Source of the DNA: Acanthosoma haemorrhoidale
Taxonomy: Eukaryota; Arthropoda; Insecta; Hemiptera; Acanthosomatidae
NCBI GenBank assembly: GCA_930367205.1
Contig: OV884011.1
Location: 43,971,754-44,035,753, forward strand
Length of the DNA: 64,000 bases
Direction of reading: 5' to 3'
Part shown: positions 20,066-30,358 of the stretch, one piece after another
How positions within the stretch are numbered: the stretch's first letter is position 1
How the letters are laid out: every line of letters starts with the position of its first letter
Notes under the pieces: model-generated
The model's database searches: none
Told to the model about the DNA's origin: nothing
The model's input: only the letters and a program-made list of their open reading frames with translations
Translations under genes and position numbers: made by a program

Positions 20066-23000
20066 ATGGCTACGGGACACACGTTAACATACCCTCAGTT
20101 GACGGACAATAATTTTCACAACTGGAAATTCAGAGTGTTAATGTTATTAGATGAAAAAGGTGTAAAATCAGTACTGGATAAAGATGTGGAAATCACTAGC
20201 AGCAACAAGGAATTGGACAAGAAAGCCAAAAACATTATTATCAACTGTATTACCGATCGCCATATTGATTACGTGAGAAGTTGTGGAACGGCAAACGACA
20301 TGATGTCTGCTTTAAGCAACATTTTTGAAAGAAAAAGTGCTATATCAAAACTACTGGTACGTAAAAAACTTTTAATTTTAAAGTGTACGACTTCTCTACA
20401 AGAACATTTTAATAAAGTTGACAATCTCGTGAGGGACCTCGAGTCAATGGGCTCTAAACTCGAACAAGACGATCTCGTTTGTCACCTACTATTGACAATC
20501 CCAAACGAATACGAAAAAGTAGTTACTGTTTTGGAAGCAATGGATACCGAATTAACTCTCGATTTTGTTAAATCTCGATTACTAGATGCTGAACTAAAAA
20601 TTAATCACATACAAAATGGTAGTGATGAAACTGATACATCATTCAAAGCATTTAGTCAAATTAAGAAATGCTATGAGTGTGGTGATAGTAGACATTTGTC
20701 ATATAATTGTCCTAAAAAGTCAAATAATAATTTCAGGAAGAATGATAAGAATTTTCCACCGCAGAGACATTTTTCAAAACAATCGAGAAATTTCAATGAA
20801 AATCGTTGGAATGAAAACAGAAAAAGTCAGATGACCAGCAATGTTTGTCAACAAGATGAGGATATATCCGTTATTGCCTCAAGTGATCTAGAAACATCTG
20901 GGAGTCTTCGAGACGTATCGTTTGTGGCATTTTCGGCAGATGTTGGACCACCAAGAGATGGCTACATGAATTTTGTCCTCGACTCTGGAGCTACGAGTCA
21001 TATGGTTACCACGGAAACAGCTGATTTTGTCACGAATATTGTGAGTATTCCGCCTTTAAACATTAAAGTTGCTAACGGTGAAACATTATTGGCAAATAAA
21101 CGTGGCATTTTAAGGGTTCGACCCGATAACTGTGATGACATTGTTTTCAGTATTCATGTAATTATAGTAAAACATTTAACATGTAATCTACTTTCAGTCA
21201 AAAAATTGCTTGATTCGAATTTCAAAATTATTTTTAAAGACAAAAAGGCTTTTGTCGTAAGAAATGATTCTATCCTATTTATGTGTGAGTTAATAAGAAA
21301 CCTATTTATAGTAAAATTTAGATATGTCAATAATGAAATAAATACATTTAATGTAAGCAGTGAAACTTCCAATATTTGGCACTTAAGATTAGGCCACTTG
21401 AACAGAGGAGGTTTACGCTTAATGGGTTTGCCTTATAGTCAAGATCCGTGTGATTCGTGTCAAAAAGGAAAGGCTACTAGAGCACCTTTTAAAGATGTTA
21501 TTAAACCCAGGTCAAGTCGCGTAGGTAATTTGTTACATTGTGATGTATGGGGTCCTACAAATCACACTAGCATTATCGGGGAACGATACTACCTTGCAGT
21601 AGTAGATGATTTTTCACATTTTACGATGTTGTATTTGCTTAAACAAAAATCCGAAGCTACTCAACGGGTTATAGATCATATTAAACAGTTAAGAGCGTCT
21701 GATATTTATGTTTCACGGCTGCGTGTCGATAATGGTACCGAATTTACTTGTAATAATATGAGAAATTTTTGTAGTAATAACGGTATAAGGATGGAGTTTA
21801 ATACTACATATTCACCCCAAAGTTGTGGAGTGTCTGAGAGACTCAATAGTACTTTATTAAATAAAGCACGAGCTATGTTTGCTGATAGTAATCTGCCCAA
21901 ATATCTATGGGGGGAGGCAGTGAGATGCGCTGCATATCAACTTAATCGTTTCCCAACTAGAGCGCTTGATGGTAAAATTCCAGCAGATATATATCTTGGT
22001 AAGACAAATTTAGGGAAACTAAGAGTTTTTGGTTGTAAGGCTTGGTATTATAAGTTACCTAAAGGGAATAAATTAGATCAACGAGCTAATGAAGCTAGAA
22101 TGGTAGGCTATGCTTCAAATGGGTATCGTTTATGGGACCCTCAATTAAATAAAATCATTATTTCACGTGACGTTAAATTTGACGAAAATAATTATTACTT
22201 TGACAGTAAAAATTTTACTCAAGAAACAAATGACAATGTATCTTTTAAACATGGTTTACCAATTGATGACGATATAAATGTTGAACCAACTGTACCTGAA
22301 CTAAATTCTAATAACGAAAGGAGATTAACTCGGGAGACAAAGCTTCCTTCTCACTTAAAGGAATATGAACTCTATTCAGCTTATTGTCTTATGTCTTACG
22401 ATGGTAATCCTAAAACTTTTCAAGAAGCCGTTAAAGCTGGACCGGAGTGGAGGAAAGCTATCGATGATGAATTGACAGCACATAAAAAATTCGAAACATG
22501 GTCTCCGACAACAATACCTGAAGGTGAAAAGGCCATAGACACAAAATGGGTATTTACCACAAAGCAAAATGGTGCAAAGAAAGCGAGACTAGTGGCTAGA
22601 GGCTTTCAGGAAAAGTGCACGTATGATGAATACTCACCTGTCGCTAAGATGAGTAGTATCAGGACTTTATTTTCATTTGCGCTTAATCATGACTACGAGA
22701 TTAAACAATTAGATGTACCGACAGCATTTTTAAATGGGTTTTTAGAAAATGATATTTATATAAGGACACCTGAAGGTGTCAATAGTGATTCTAATATTCA
22801 AAAGTTAAATCGCTCACTGTACGGTTTAAAAGTGGCTTCCAAAAGGTGGAATGAACGTTTCAATGATTTTTTAATTGAATTGGGGTTTAAAAGATCCGAA
22901 AGAGATGTGTGTTTGTACTATAAAAATATTATTTGGCTTTTAATTTTTGTGGACGACATTCTTTTAGTTGGATTACAGGAGGAAATAAATGAAATGGTAA

Positions 23001-23884
23001 ATCTATTAAAAAAGGAATTTGATATTAAAGATCTAGGAGTTGCGAATCATTTTCTCGGAATGGATATTAAAAGGGATTCTCAAACAATAAAGATATCGCA
23101 GCAGGGTTTCATAGACATAATTTTGAAAAAGTTTGACATGGAGAATTGTAAAAAGGCAATAACTCCAATGGCTCATGATGCTGATCCTAATACCTCTGAA
23201 TTTACAATCGATGTCCCATACAGACAACTTATAGGTAGTCTGATGTATTTATGCCTGGTGAGCAGACCTGACATTACGTATGCTGTTGCATATCTTAGTC
23301 GCTACTTGGATAAACCCACTAAAAGTTTATGGAATGCAGGCAAGCGGATTCTAAAATATTTGAACGGGACTAAAAACTTTGGGTTGGTCTATAGAAAGGG
23401 TAAAAACGATTTGGTGGCTTATACGGATGCTGACTGGGCAGGAGATAAAAAGGACAGAAAAAGTACAAGTGGATCTGCCATATTTTATGGAGATAATTTA
23501 ATTTCATGGGCATCAGTTAAGCAGCAGTCAGTAGCATTATCAACAGCCGAAGCAGAGTACTATGCTGCATCTCAGACTTCGTCTGAACTTATTGGTTTAT
23601 ACGATTTAGTTAAAGATCTATATGTAAATGACTCCATCCCTATATTATATTGCGATAATCAGAGCGCCATTCGTATGATTAACAATTATGAGAACTCAAA
23701 GCGTTGTAGGCATATAGACATAAAGGCGAATTTTATAAAAGATTTAGAAACTAAAAATTTTATAAAGCTAGAATATATCGAATCGGATCTGAATAAGGCA
23801 GACATCTTTACTAAACCTTTGTCCACTCAAAAATTTCAAATTGGTTGTGAAATGTTAGCTGTTTTATCTATTGATGAGAATTAA
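20066..23884 (+). CDS. Copia gag-pol polyprotein, intact (1272 aa)
   Basis: Single ORF with domains in Ty1/copia order. Gag (about 1-200) ends in the zinc knuckle CYECGDSRHLSYNC near residue 202. The aspartic protease motif FVLDSGATSHMV is near 306. Integrase has the H-H-C-C finger WHLRLGHLN...CDSCQKGKA near 438-470, then CDVWGP and VDNGTEF with a downstream Glu in GVSERLNSTL, the D-D-E triad. Reverse transcriptase has ARGFQEKCTYDEYSPVAKMS and the catalytic FVDD near 962. RNase H has YTDADWAGDKKDRKSTSG near 1120. Start ATG at 20066 is 123 bp after the LTR. No stop or frameshift, so it is probably functional. Confidence 0.97.
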   Translation: MATGHTLTYPQLTDNNFHNWKFRVLMLLDEKGVKSVLDKDVEITSSNKELDKKAKNIIINCITDRHIDYVRSCGTANDMMSALSNIFERKSAISKLLVRKKLLILKCTTSLQEHFNKVDNLVRDLESMGSKLEQDDLVCHLLLTIPNEYEKVVTVLEAMDTELTLDFVKSRLLDAELKINHIQNGSDETDTSFKAFSQIKKCYECGDSRHLSYNCPKKSNNNFRKNDKNFPPQRHFSKQSRNFNENRWNENRKSQMTSNVCQQDEDISVIASSDLETSGSLRDVSFVAFSADVGPPRDGYMNFVLDSGATSHMVTTETADFVTNIVSIPPLNIKVANGETLLANKRGILRVRPDNCDDIVFSIHVIIVKHLTCNLLSVKKLLDSNFKIIFKDKKAFVVRNDSILFMCELIRNLFIVKFRYVNNEINTFNVSSETSNIWHLRLGHLNRGGLRLMGLPYSQDPCDSCQKGKATRAPFKDVIKPRSSRVGNLLHCDVWGPTNHTSIIGERYYLAVVDDFSHFTMLYLLKQKSEATQRVIDHIKQLRASDIYVSRLRVDNGTEFTCNNMRNFCSNNGIRMEFNTTYSPQSCGVSERLNSTLLNKARAMFADSNLPKYLWGEAVRCAAYQLNRFPTRALDGKIPADIYLGKTNLGKLRVFGCKAWYYKLPKGNKLDQRANEARMVGYASNGYRLWDPQLNKIIISRDVKFDENNYYFDSKNFTQETNDNVSFKHGLPIDDDINVEPTVPELNSNNERRLTRETKLPSHLKEYELYSAYCLMSYDGNPKTFQEAVKAGPEWRKAIDDELTAHKKFETWSPTTIPEGEKAIDTKWVFTTKQNGAKKARLVARGFQEKCTYDEYSPVAKMSSIRTLFSFALNHDYEIKQLDVPTAFLNGFLENDIYIRTPEGVNSDSNIQKLNRSLYGLKVASKRWNERFNDFLIELGFKRSERDVCLYYKNIIWLLIFVDDILLVGLQEEINEMVNLLKKEFDIKDLGVANHFLGMDIKRDSQTIKISQQGFIDIILKKFDMENCKKAITPMAHDADPNTSEFTIDVPYRQLIGSLMYLCLVSRPDITYAVAYLSRYLDKPTKSLWNAGKRILKYLNGTKNFGLVYRKGKNDLVAYTDADWAGDKKDRKSTSGSAIFYGDNLISWASVKQQSVALSTAEAEYYAASQTSSELIGLYDLVKDLYVNDSIPILYCDNQSAIRMINNYENSKRCRHIDIKANFIKDLETKNFIKLEYIESDLNKADIFTKPLSTQKFQIGCEMLAVLSIDEN

Positions 23885-24069
23885 TGAAGTTTCACTGCAT
23901 TGACTCAATATTTTTGTTTTATTTACTTAATTAATCTATGTTGTTTGATTTACTGGAATATGATCAAAATAATTTTAATATTCTGTTTGATTTACTTAAT
24001 TAATCTATTTTTTTTTACTGGGACATGATTGTAAGCAATTTAAAGTACTTTTGTAAAGATACTTTAAAT

Positions 24070-24079
24070 TGAGGGGGGG
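24070..24079 (+). promoter_or_regulatory. Copia polypurine tract
   Basis: tgaggggggg immediately before the 3' LTR; primes plus-strand synthesis in this family. Confidence 0.8.
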
Positions 24080-24248
24080 TGTAAAAAAATAATATTGATG
24101 TGGCATTGGCCTCTACTTTGTACTTACATCAAGATCATTACATACATATGTAACATATGGCCTCATTGTAACTAAAACAACTATGGTGGAATACACGAGT
24201 TAACCTAGCGTCTGTGTTTTATCTATGTAATCCTAATATATTTCTACA
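24080..24248 (+). repeat. Copia 3' LTR
   Basis: 169 bp, one visible difference from the 5' LTR. Confidence 0.95.
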
Positions 24249-24660
24249 ATTACAATTAACAAAATAAAAAAATAAATAATTTATGATCTACATATTTCTC
24301 CTTTTCCTGCTTACACAGATGCATTTAAAGGAGTGCATAAATATAATACTTTCTTTTTGATTTTAAAAGTCCATAGTCACATACACACACTAGGTGATGA
24401 GGCTCACCTTTAGCTTACAACCGGGAAACTAAAAAACTAAAACCTGTACCTAGAACCTAAGACTAAGCGTTCCAGCCGCGACAGCGTCCAGCCATCGATA
24501 GGGGAACGGTGCGGGGGTTATAGTGTTAAACACCGGGTTTGTTAATTATTGCAAGGAGTCGAAAAATTTGATAAGTCTACGTTGGATGAATTCATCCACC
24601 GTAGGCAGCTCAAATATCTCATGCAGCTCACTGTTTCTTCGCTGCTCGAATGCTAATTCT

Positions 24661-24796
24661 TTTTTTTTTTTTTTTTTTTTCCTAAACCCCTAGAAGTTAT
24701 ACAATGAAAAATATTACACGAAGCTTTGAAAATTTCTCCTCATTCTGCTATGCGCAGATGCATTTGGAGGAGTTCGTGTTACTCAACAATACAGGG
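24661..24796 (-). mobile_element. Short LINE 3' tail (136 bp) stacked on the same target
   Basis: Begins with a 20-bp T run (poly(A) on the minus strand) followed by ~115 bp of 3'UTR resembling the other LINE tails (cagatgcatttggaggag). Target duplication tgctaattct is at 24651-24660 and 24797-24806, overlapping the duplication of the LINE to its left. Confidence 0.75.
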
Positions 24797-25023
24797 TGCT
24801 AATTCTGTTTAATGCCGGGGCCTATATAGGAGGCCAGCCAGTAGTGGTGGGGGTGGGCCCCCATTCCTCCCCCCACTCTCACTGACGTCATAACCTTTAT
24901 TAAACATAATGAAACATTGATACATAATTTCTGATATTCATTTGATGACATAGATACAAGTTCTGATACGAGAAGAGGGTAACTTATAATCATTCATAAT
25001 TAAGAGGTGGCCACAACAGCAAC

Positions 25024-25429
25024 TAATAGCCGTTCCTAGTCCAATATTATAGTTAATATTGTTGTAGTCCATATAATTGTCTGAATCAGCGCAAGTTATC
25101 ATTGTTATCTGAAACATACTTCCTGTGAGTCAGATGTTTCTTGCGAGGTCTTTTTAATTTATTTACATGCAGTCGCCTAGTCGTTTGTCCTTTTGTCTTG
25201 TATGTTATTCTTGGTTTGATTTGTTTATTTTACGTTTTGTTTTTCGGTTCTAGGGATAGTACGCATATATTGTGATTCATTAATATCTATTTCCGGGGAA
25301 TTTCTCTACTCTCATTAAGTTTTAAGGTTCGTTTCGCTTTTTTTTTCTATTCTGTTTTACGATTTTGTGGAATTTCTGTTTTTCGTGATGATACTGCTGT
25401 ACAAATTGTTCAGTAATATTTTAGTTTAC
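25024..25429. other. No gene seen
   Basis: T-rich; probably a decayed 3' part of the integrase/env relic read on the minus strand from 26120, but no motif is clear. Confidence 0.3.
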
Positions 25430-26120
25430 TTGTGAGTCTAGTTTATTCCGAATGTTATTTCGTCTGGAGTCAATTTTAGTGTATTGTTATAAGCTATTAT
25501 AGCTAGTCTTAGTCTGTTCTTGAGTAAATCATTAGTTAATTTTTGGCTTTTTATAGTTTGTAATATTCCTATTAGTATAGAAGGTTGTCTGTTTAGTAAT
25601 CCTAATGAGTTTGAGTTTTTTGGGGTGATTTAGTAAGGTGTTATATCGTCAGTTTGTAAGAATTGTGGTACTAATGCGTTCTTGCATTCCTTGCCGTTGT
25701 CCATTATTATTCTCGTTGGTGTTGGATAATGTTCAATATATTGTTAGTATACTTCGCAAATATTTGTACTGGTCATTTAAGGTATTAGTCTAGCAAAGGT
25801 TCGATTGGAAAAGGTGTCTACTATGGTTATAATGTATTTGTATTCGTAATGTAGTGTCTACCATTAATTCTTTGAATGGTTTGTTAGGCGTCGGTGTAAT
25901 CATAAATTTAGCTTTTATTGGTCTACGTTTGTACTTAGTCTTTCTGCATATTACGCATTGGTTTATGTAGTCATTGATAATTTCTTTCATTAAGGGGAAG
26001 TAGTGTTATTTTCTTAGTTTGTTGCAAGTCTCTAAAGGTCCTCTGTGTGCAGTTTTTCCAGAATGATAGTTAGTTATTAATTCTAGTTGTTCTTTTTTAT
26101 TTCAATGTCCCTTGTTATAT
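25430..26120 (-). pseudogene. Gypsy/errantivirus-like integrase relic
   Basis: Minus strand, from 26120 down: ITNYHSGKTAHRGPLETC, a stop, then DYINQCVICRKTKYKRRPIK, together the H-H-C-C finger of a Gypsy integrase. Then FKELMVDT (first catalytic Asp region), and near 25700 IIMDNGKECKNALVPQF (second Asp). The region where the catalytic Glu is expected reads NRQPSIL, so it is lost. Near 25460 comes AYNNTLKLTPDEITFG. Frameshifts and stops break it. Closely related to the integrase relic at 43985-45000. Confidence 0.75.
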
Positions 26121-26279
26121 TTTTGTTTCTCTTTAATTGTATCGTTCGTGATATTTAAAATGTTTCGTCGAACCAAGTATTCAGTATGGGTAAGGATGAG
26201 TGACAGTAGATGGTATGCCTTATGAGTGGTTTTCGGTTTTAATATTTGTTCAAACACATCTTGTGTATGAAATCTTCAT

Positions 26280-26867
26280 CTTTGAAGGCTAAGAGATAGT
26301 GTCGGACAGGCTTAGAAAGCACGAGAAAATATTAACAGAGCCTGGGACTGTTCACTAGAAGGTGCGTTCCATCGCGTTACCTCTGGAAAGATACCCCACA
26401 GGTCAGGACTTTGCCGATATTGGGTACTGATCTATTTCAATAGATTTTCACCAGGTAATACCCTAAAGAAATACGTTATATATCTGAGGAAGTTGAAGGA
26501 AGAATGAAAGCTGGACTTCATTGAAGACATTATTCACTTGGGCCCTGCGAACTTCTGTGAAGTCAGAAGAGAAGACGGTTCGTCTTCAAGCTAAGAAGAT
26601 CCGAAGAAATATTCTCTACATCTGTGAGTAATTCCTGAATTATAAGATTGCTTAGATAACAGGATCTGGGATTGTCTGGCTACCACCCTTACGGACAGGC
26701 TAAGAAGGCTCGAGGAAATATTAACAGAGCCTGGGACTGTTCACTTGAAGGAGCGTTCCAACGCTTTATGCTGGTTATACAGATACAATACATTTAACAC
26801 AGACCTCACGGAAGACTTCATCAACAGCAATAAAAAAGACTTGAAGGTATTATTTTTGCATACAGTG

Positions 26868-26915
<48 letters not shown>

Positions 26916-27900
26916 AATGTTTATCACAAGAACAGGTATAAAAGATATTTTAGATAAAAACAGACACATTAACGAATCAGAAATGGCTCTTACTGACTAT
27001 CATATAACTAAAGAAGACTATGGACACCTTCCACACTACAATGGTGATCCGACTAATTTAATAACATTTATCAAACCACTACAACAAATATATTCGGCAG
27101 TATGTAACGAAACAATCACCAATAGAATACATAACGAACAAATACATACAAATAGCTCTTTCTAGACTCACTGGTAACGCGCAACGATTATGCATGTATG
27201 AAGATTCCCTATCAATAAACGACTTAAAATTACATTTAGTAAATCACTTTAAGGACAGTCGAACAACATCACACCTACAACATAAAATCTCTCAGATTCA
27301 TATGAACAGAAACGAACACCCAACTGACTTTACAACAGAATTATCCAACATCAAATTCTAATTCAGAACCGCATACTAATTTACACCTCTATCCATAATA
27401 AACAATAAATCCACGCCACTTTCCATCCACGCCCATAAAGAACAAGAAATATTATCACAAAAGGTACTAATTGCAGACCATGATCTTAGAAATTTACCAT
27501 CAAGACTTATGGACGCACTCAACCGTTTTATTATTAACGACCTGGTACAAATGAAAAAAGTTTTATATAATAACTGTAGGATTATAATGGAAGACATGTA
27601 TCCTCAAGGAAATACTAACATCAGTCAACAAGAATACCAACCTAGACAAAACTTCACACAAAACAGTTACAGAAGAAATGACTATAATAGGCAACAATTT
27701 CAACCCCGACAGTACCAAAATAAATCTAGAAAGAATTATCAACAAAATAATGACTTTGAACATAGCAATAACTATCAGCAACGTTATGAACCCCGTCAGA
27801 ACTTAAGAAATAATCAACAGCGAGTTAACTTTCAAAGACCTCAACAAACATCGTTTAAGTCTGGAGAATATTTTTTATCTTATCTCGATATGTATCTACT
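26280..27900 (+). pseudogene. Errantivirus-like leader and gag relic, copy a
   Basis: 26350-26870 matches the leader of the element at 39380-40012, but without that copy's 195-bp intron-like block. Gag codons begin near 26917 and include HLPHYNGDPTNLITFIKPLQ and ETITNRIHNEQ, break by frameshift near 27150, and resume at 27509-27870 with an Asn/Gln/Arg-rich C-terminus (NYQQRYEPRQNL). This gag lacks CCHC knuckles, as is usual for 17.6/gypsy-like elements. Capsid role inferred. It lies head to head with the reversed integrase relic on its left. Confidence 0.72.
26872..26912. repeat. (TA)n microsatellite
   Basis: About twenty TA repeats just before the gag relic; the related copy at 40012 has only a short atatatat there. 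Confidence 0.95.
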
Positions 27901-28672
27901 TTATGATAAAGTAGGATATAACCTTAATCACGGGTTATGATCACCTCACCAATTACGGACAGGTTTTAAATTTTCACAACAGTAAGCAACTGCTCGATAT
28001 TTTTGTGTTTCCCCCAAGGGAGGTGTTTCTGGGAATTGTGTTTGATTCAACTACTGCCGAATTTATCTCACCTGTCCCTTTCTCGTTGGCGTTTAAAATA
28101 TTTTACACAATTAGTGTTATGCAATATAACTTGTGTGCCATACAGGTGGTTTTATCATAGAATTTATTTGTCATTTCATTCGAATTTCTGCTTTTATACA
28201 TGCCCCATTTTTTTGCAATTTGTAATTTTAATTCTCAACTGACCACAACCTGCTTATAATTATCCAAGAATTCACTTATGACTAAAAAATAATAGATTTT
28301 CCCTAGTTTATTTATATTATTCTAAACCTAAAATACGATGTCGTTTACTAGTTTTGGTCATAGATGTCATACGTAGTAAGTCTGTTAGTGACCTTAACGA
28401 CAGTTCGTTCGCTAACAGTCCAGTCAATCAGGGATTTGCGGAAAAAAAAAAAATCATATAAGCTTTTTTCTGTTAGGTTCTATATGTTTTTTTTGTGGTG
28501 CTCAATCAGACTCTGGATATTTTCAGCACGAATCTAGTGTGCGTTTTTCAGAAAACGCGAAAAACCGTCAAATTTGATTAAAAGGGTTACCCCCATTCCG
28601 ATAAAACAAAAAATTAACGGCTCGGTGAAAACAGGCTGCGGAACCTGAGCCTGAAACAAGTAAATCTGAAAC
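27901..28672. other. Unassigned; one open frame of about 70 codons
   Basis: A plus-strand frame from about 27938 to 28155 reads YDHLTNYGQVLNFHNSKQLL then DIFVFPPREVFLGIVFDSTT without an ATG start, and looks protein-like. I do not recognise it. The remainder shows nothing. Confidence 0.3.
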
Positions 28673-29265
28673 CACACTGTCGGGCTCAGTATAACTGAGT
28701 ATCCCCGAAGTGGGGGGGAGACGCCCGCCGCGGGCTAGGGTCGCTACAACCTCTTAGCCGCCGTCCGGCGTGCGCCCTGAAAGAGATATAGTGCGGGTGG
28801 ACCTATGGTCTTTCACCCTGGCTGCCGGCCTAGTCAGCGAGCAGCCTAATTCGTTTTGATCTTTAGAAGGTGTGTGCCCCGACAATGCACTATGTTGAGG
28901 AGAAGAGGTACAGGGTAGGTTTATAGGTAGTTTATGTGGTCTTGGAATGAAGAACGAATTCACACTCGGTGTCTAAGGGTAGGCGAAGACCGGATCCCAA
29001 AAGCGAGTTTGAACCGGAGAGAATCAGACTGGGTTGCCATGGGAGACGCTACGAGGTAAGTTTGTAGGGCCACGGCAACCGTCGTCTGCGAGGGAGAGGT
29101 GTCTCCCATGGAGGTGCTAGTTTTAGCGAAACGAAGGTAGAGATTCCCACTAGGTGTGGGGTCTGACAACCCCGGACTAAAACAAATAGCGACGTTAGGA
29201 GAGAGAGATGCAGAGGTAGTTGAATGAGAAGGCCATGGTTTTCAGTAGAGCAGAAAGCGCCAGTG

Positions 29266-29630
<365 letters not shown>

Positions 29631-29667
29631 TTCAAGGTGCCGGTTTGTTGCTCCTGTCTGCCCTCAG

Positions 29668-29698
<31 letters not shown>

Positions 29699-29810
29699 CA
29701 AAACCTCAACAAAACAATACAATGTACAAAAAAGAAAAATAATAAAATATTTGGATTACATGTTTCTCCTCTTTCTGCATTTACATGGCGGAGTGCCTAA
29801 ATATAATAAA
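29668..29810 (-). mobile_element. Short LINE 3' tail (143 bp)
   Basis: T run then LINE 3'UTR (ctcctctttctgcatttaca). Duplicated target ctgccctcag at 29658-29667 and 29811-29820. Confidence 0.75.
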
Positions 29811-29820
29811 CTGCCCTCAG

Positions 29821-30014
29821 TTTTTTCTTTCAAAACCTCTTTATTGATAATATATATACAATGACAAAAATAAATAAATAAATTTGGATAAATTCCTCGT
29901 GCTGCATCCGCAGATGCATATTAAGGAGTGCATAAAATATAATACTTTCAGATTGTTGTTAATAAGTCCAATACACATACACTCACTAGCTGATGAGGCT
30001 CACCTTCAGCTTGA
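29821..30014 (-). mobile_element. Second short LINE 3' tail (194 bp) at the same target
   Basis: 3'UTR with ctttattgataatatata and gatgaggctcaccttcagct (family A type). The left target copy is 29811-29820, shared with the previous tail, and tgccctcag recurs at 30015-30023. Confidence 0.75.
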
Positions 30015-30074
30015 TGCCCTCAGTCTGAGGACGCCCGGTTTTTATAGCCGACTAGTCGTGGTGGGGGGGCCATC

Positions 30075-30106
<32 letters not shown>

Positions 30107-30358
30107 CTTCATAGCCCCTTTAAATTTACAGATAATTATATATAATTATAGATCCTCAGGCGAATCTATTTACAAATTATTTTGTATTTCCTGTAGCATC
30201 ACTACATTATATACAGGTTTTGTTATTTTATAGAAATTATATAATGTATAAACAAGTATAATGACATAAATTATACGTGACTTGACGAAACTGACTAATA
30301 AGGTGATGGGGCTCACCTTTTTGATCAACCTTAAAACTAACTTACATACTAATTCTTA

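Larger units (their letters stand above)
19774..24248 (+). mobile_element. Full-length Ty1/copia retrotransposon
   Basis: Two 169-bp LTRs (19774-19942 and 24080-24248), both starting tgtaaaaaaata and ending tttctaca, differ at one position that I can see (cattatatac against cattacatac). The 5-bp target duplication attac is at 19769-19773 and 24249-24253. The primer-binding site follows the 5' LTR without a gap, and a polypurine tract precedes the 3' LTR. A single uninterrupted gag-pol ORF fills the interior. All parts needed for autonomous transposition appear present; near-identical LTRs indicate a young insertion. Confidence 0.96.
19717..24649 (-). mobile_element. 5'-truncated LINE (family A) interrupted by copia
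   Basis: Poly(A) tail seen as a T run from 19717, 3'UTR 19730-19773 and 24254-24470 (gaggctcacctttagctt), then the reversed ORF2 C-terminus up to 24649, ending at the codons matching SNSELHEIFELPTVDEF. Target duplication atgctaatt is at 19708-19716 and 24650-24658. Truncation leaves only about the last 70 codons of ORF2. The 3'UTR is split at attac by the copia insertion. Confidence 0.8.
19096..25018 (-). mobile_element. Solo LTR (family S), copy 1, split by nested insertions
   Basis: LTR parts are 19096-19716 and 24797-25018, about 840 bp together. On the plus strand the ends are tgtccggctcag and gtggccacaaca (TG...CA), and the 5-bp duplication gcaac is at 19091-19095 and 25019-25023. The orientation is set by the second copy, where a TATA box (ctataaaaacc) reads on the minus strand; here the equivalent is cctatataggcc near 24820. 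No internal retroelement region remains, so it is a solo LTR. Nested inside are a 5'-truncated LINE with copia in it, and a second LINE tail. Superfamily (Gypsy or BEL) cannot be told. Confidence 0.85.

Noticed and set aside
25024..28672. Internal region of one large element between the two family S LTRs
   Set aside because: Each LTR has its own 5-bp duplication, and the interior contains family E gag and integrase in opposed orientations.
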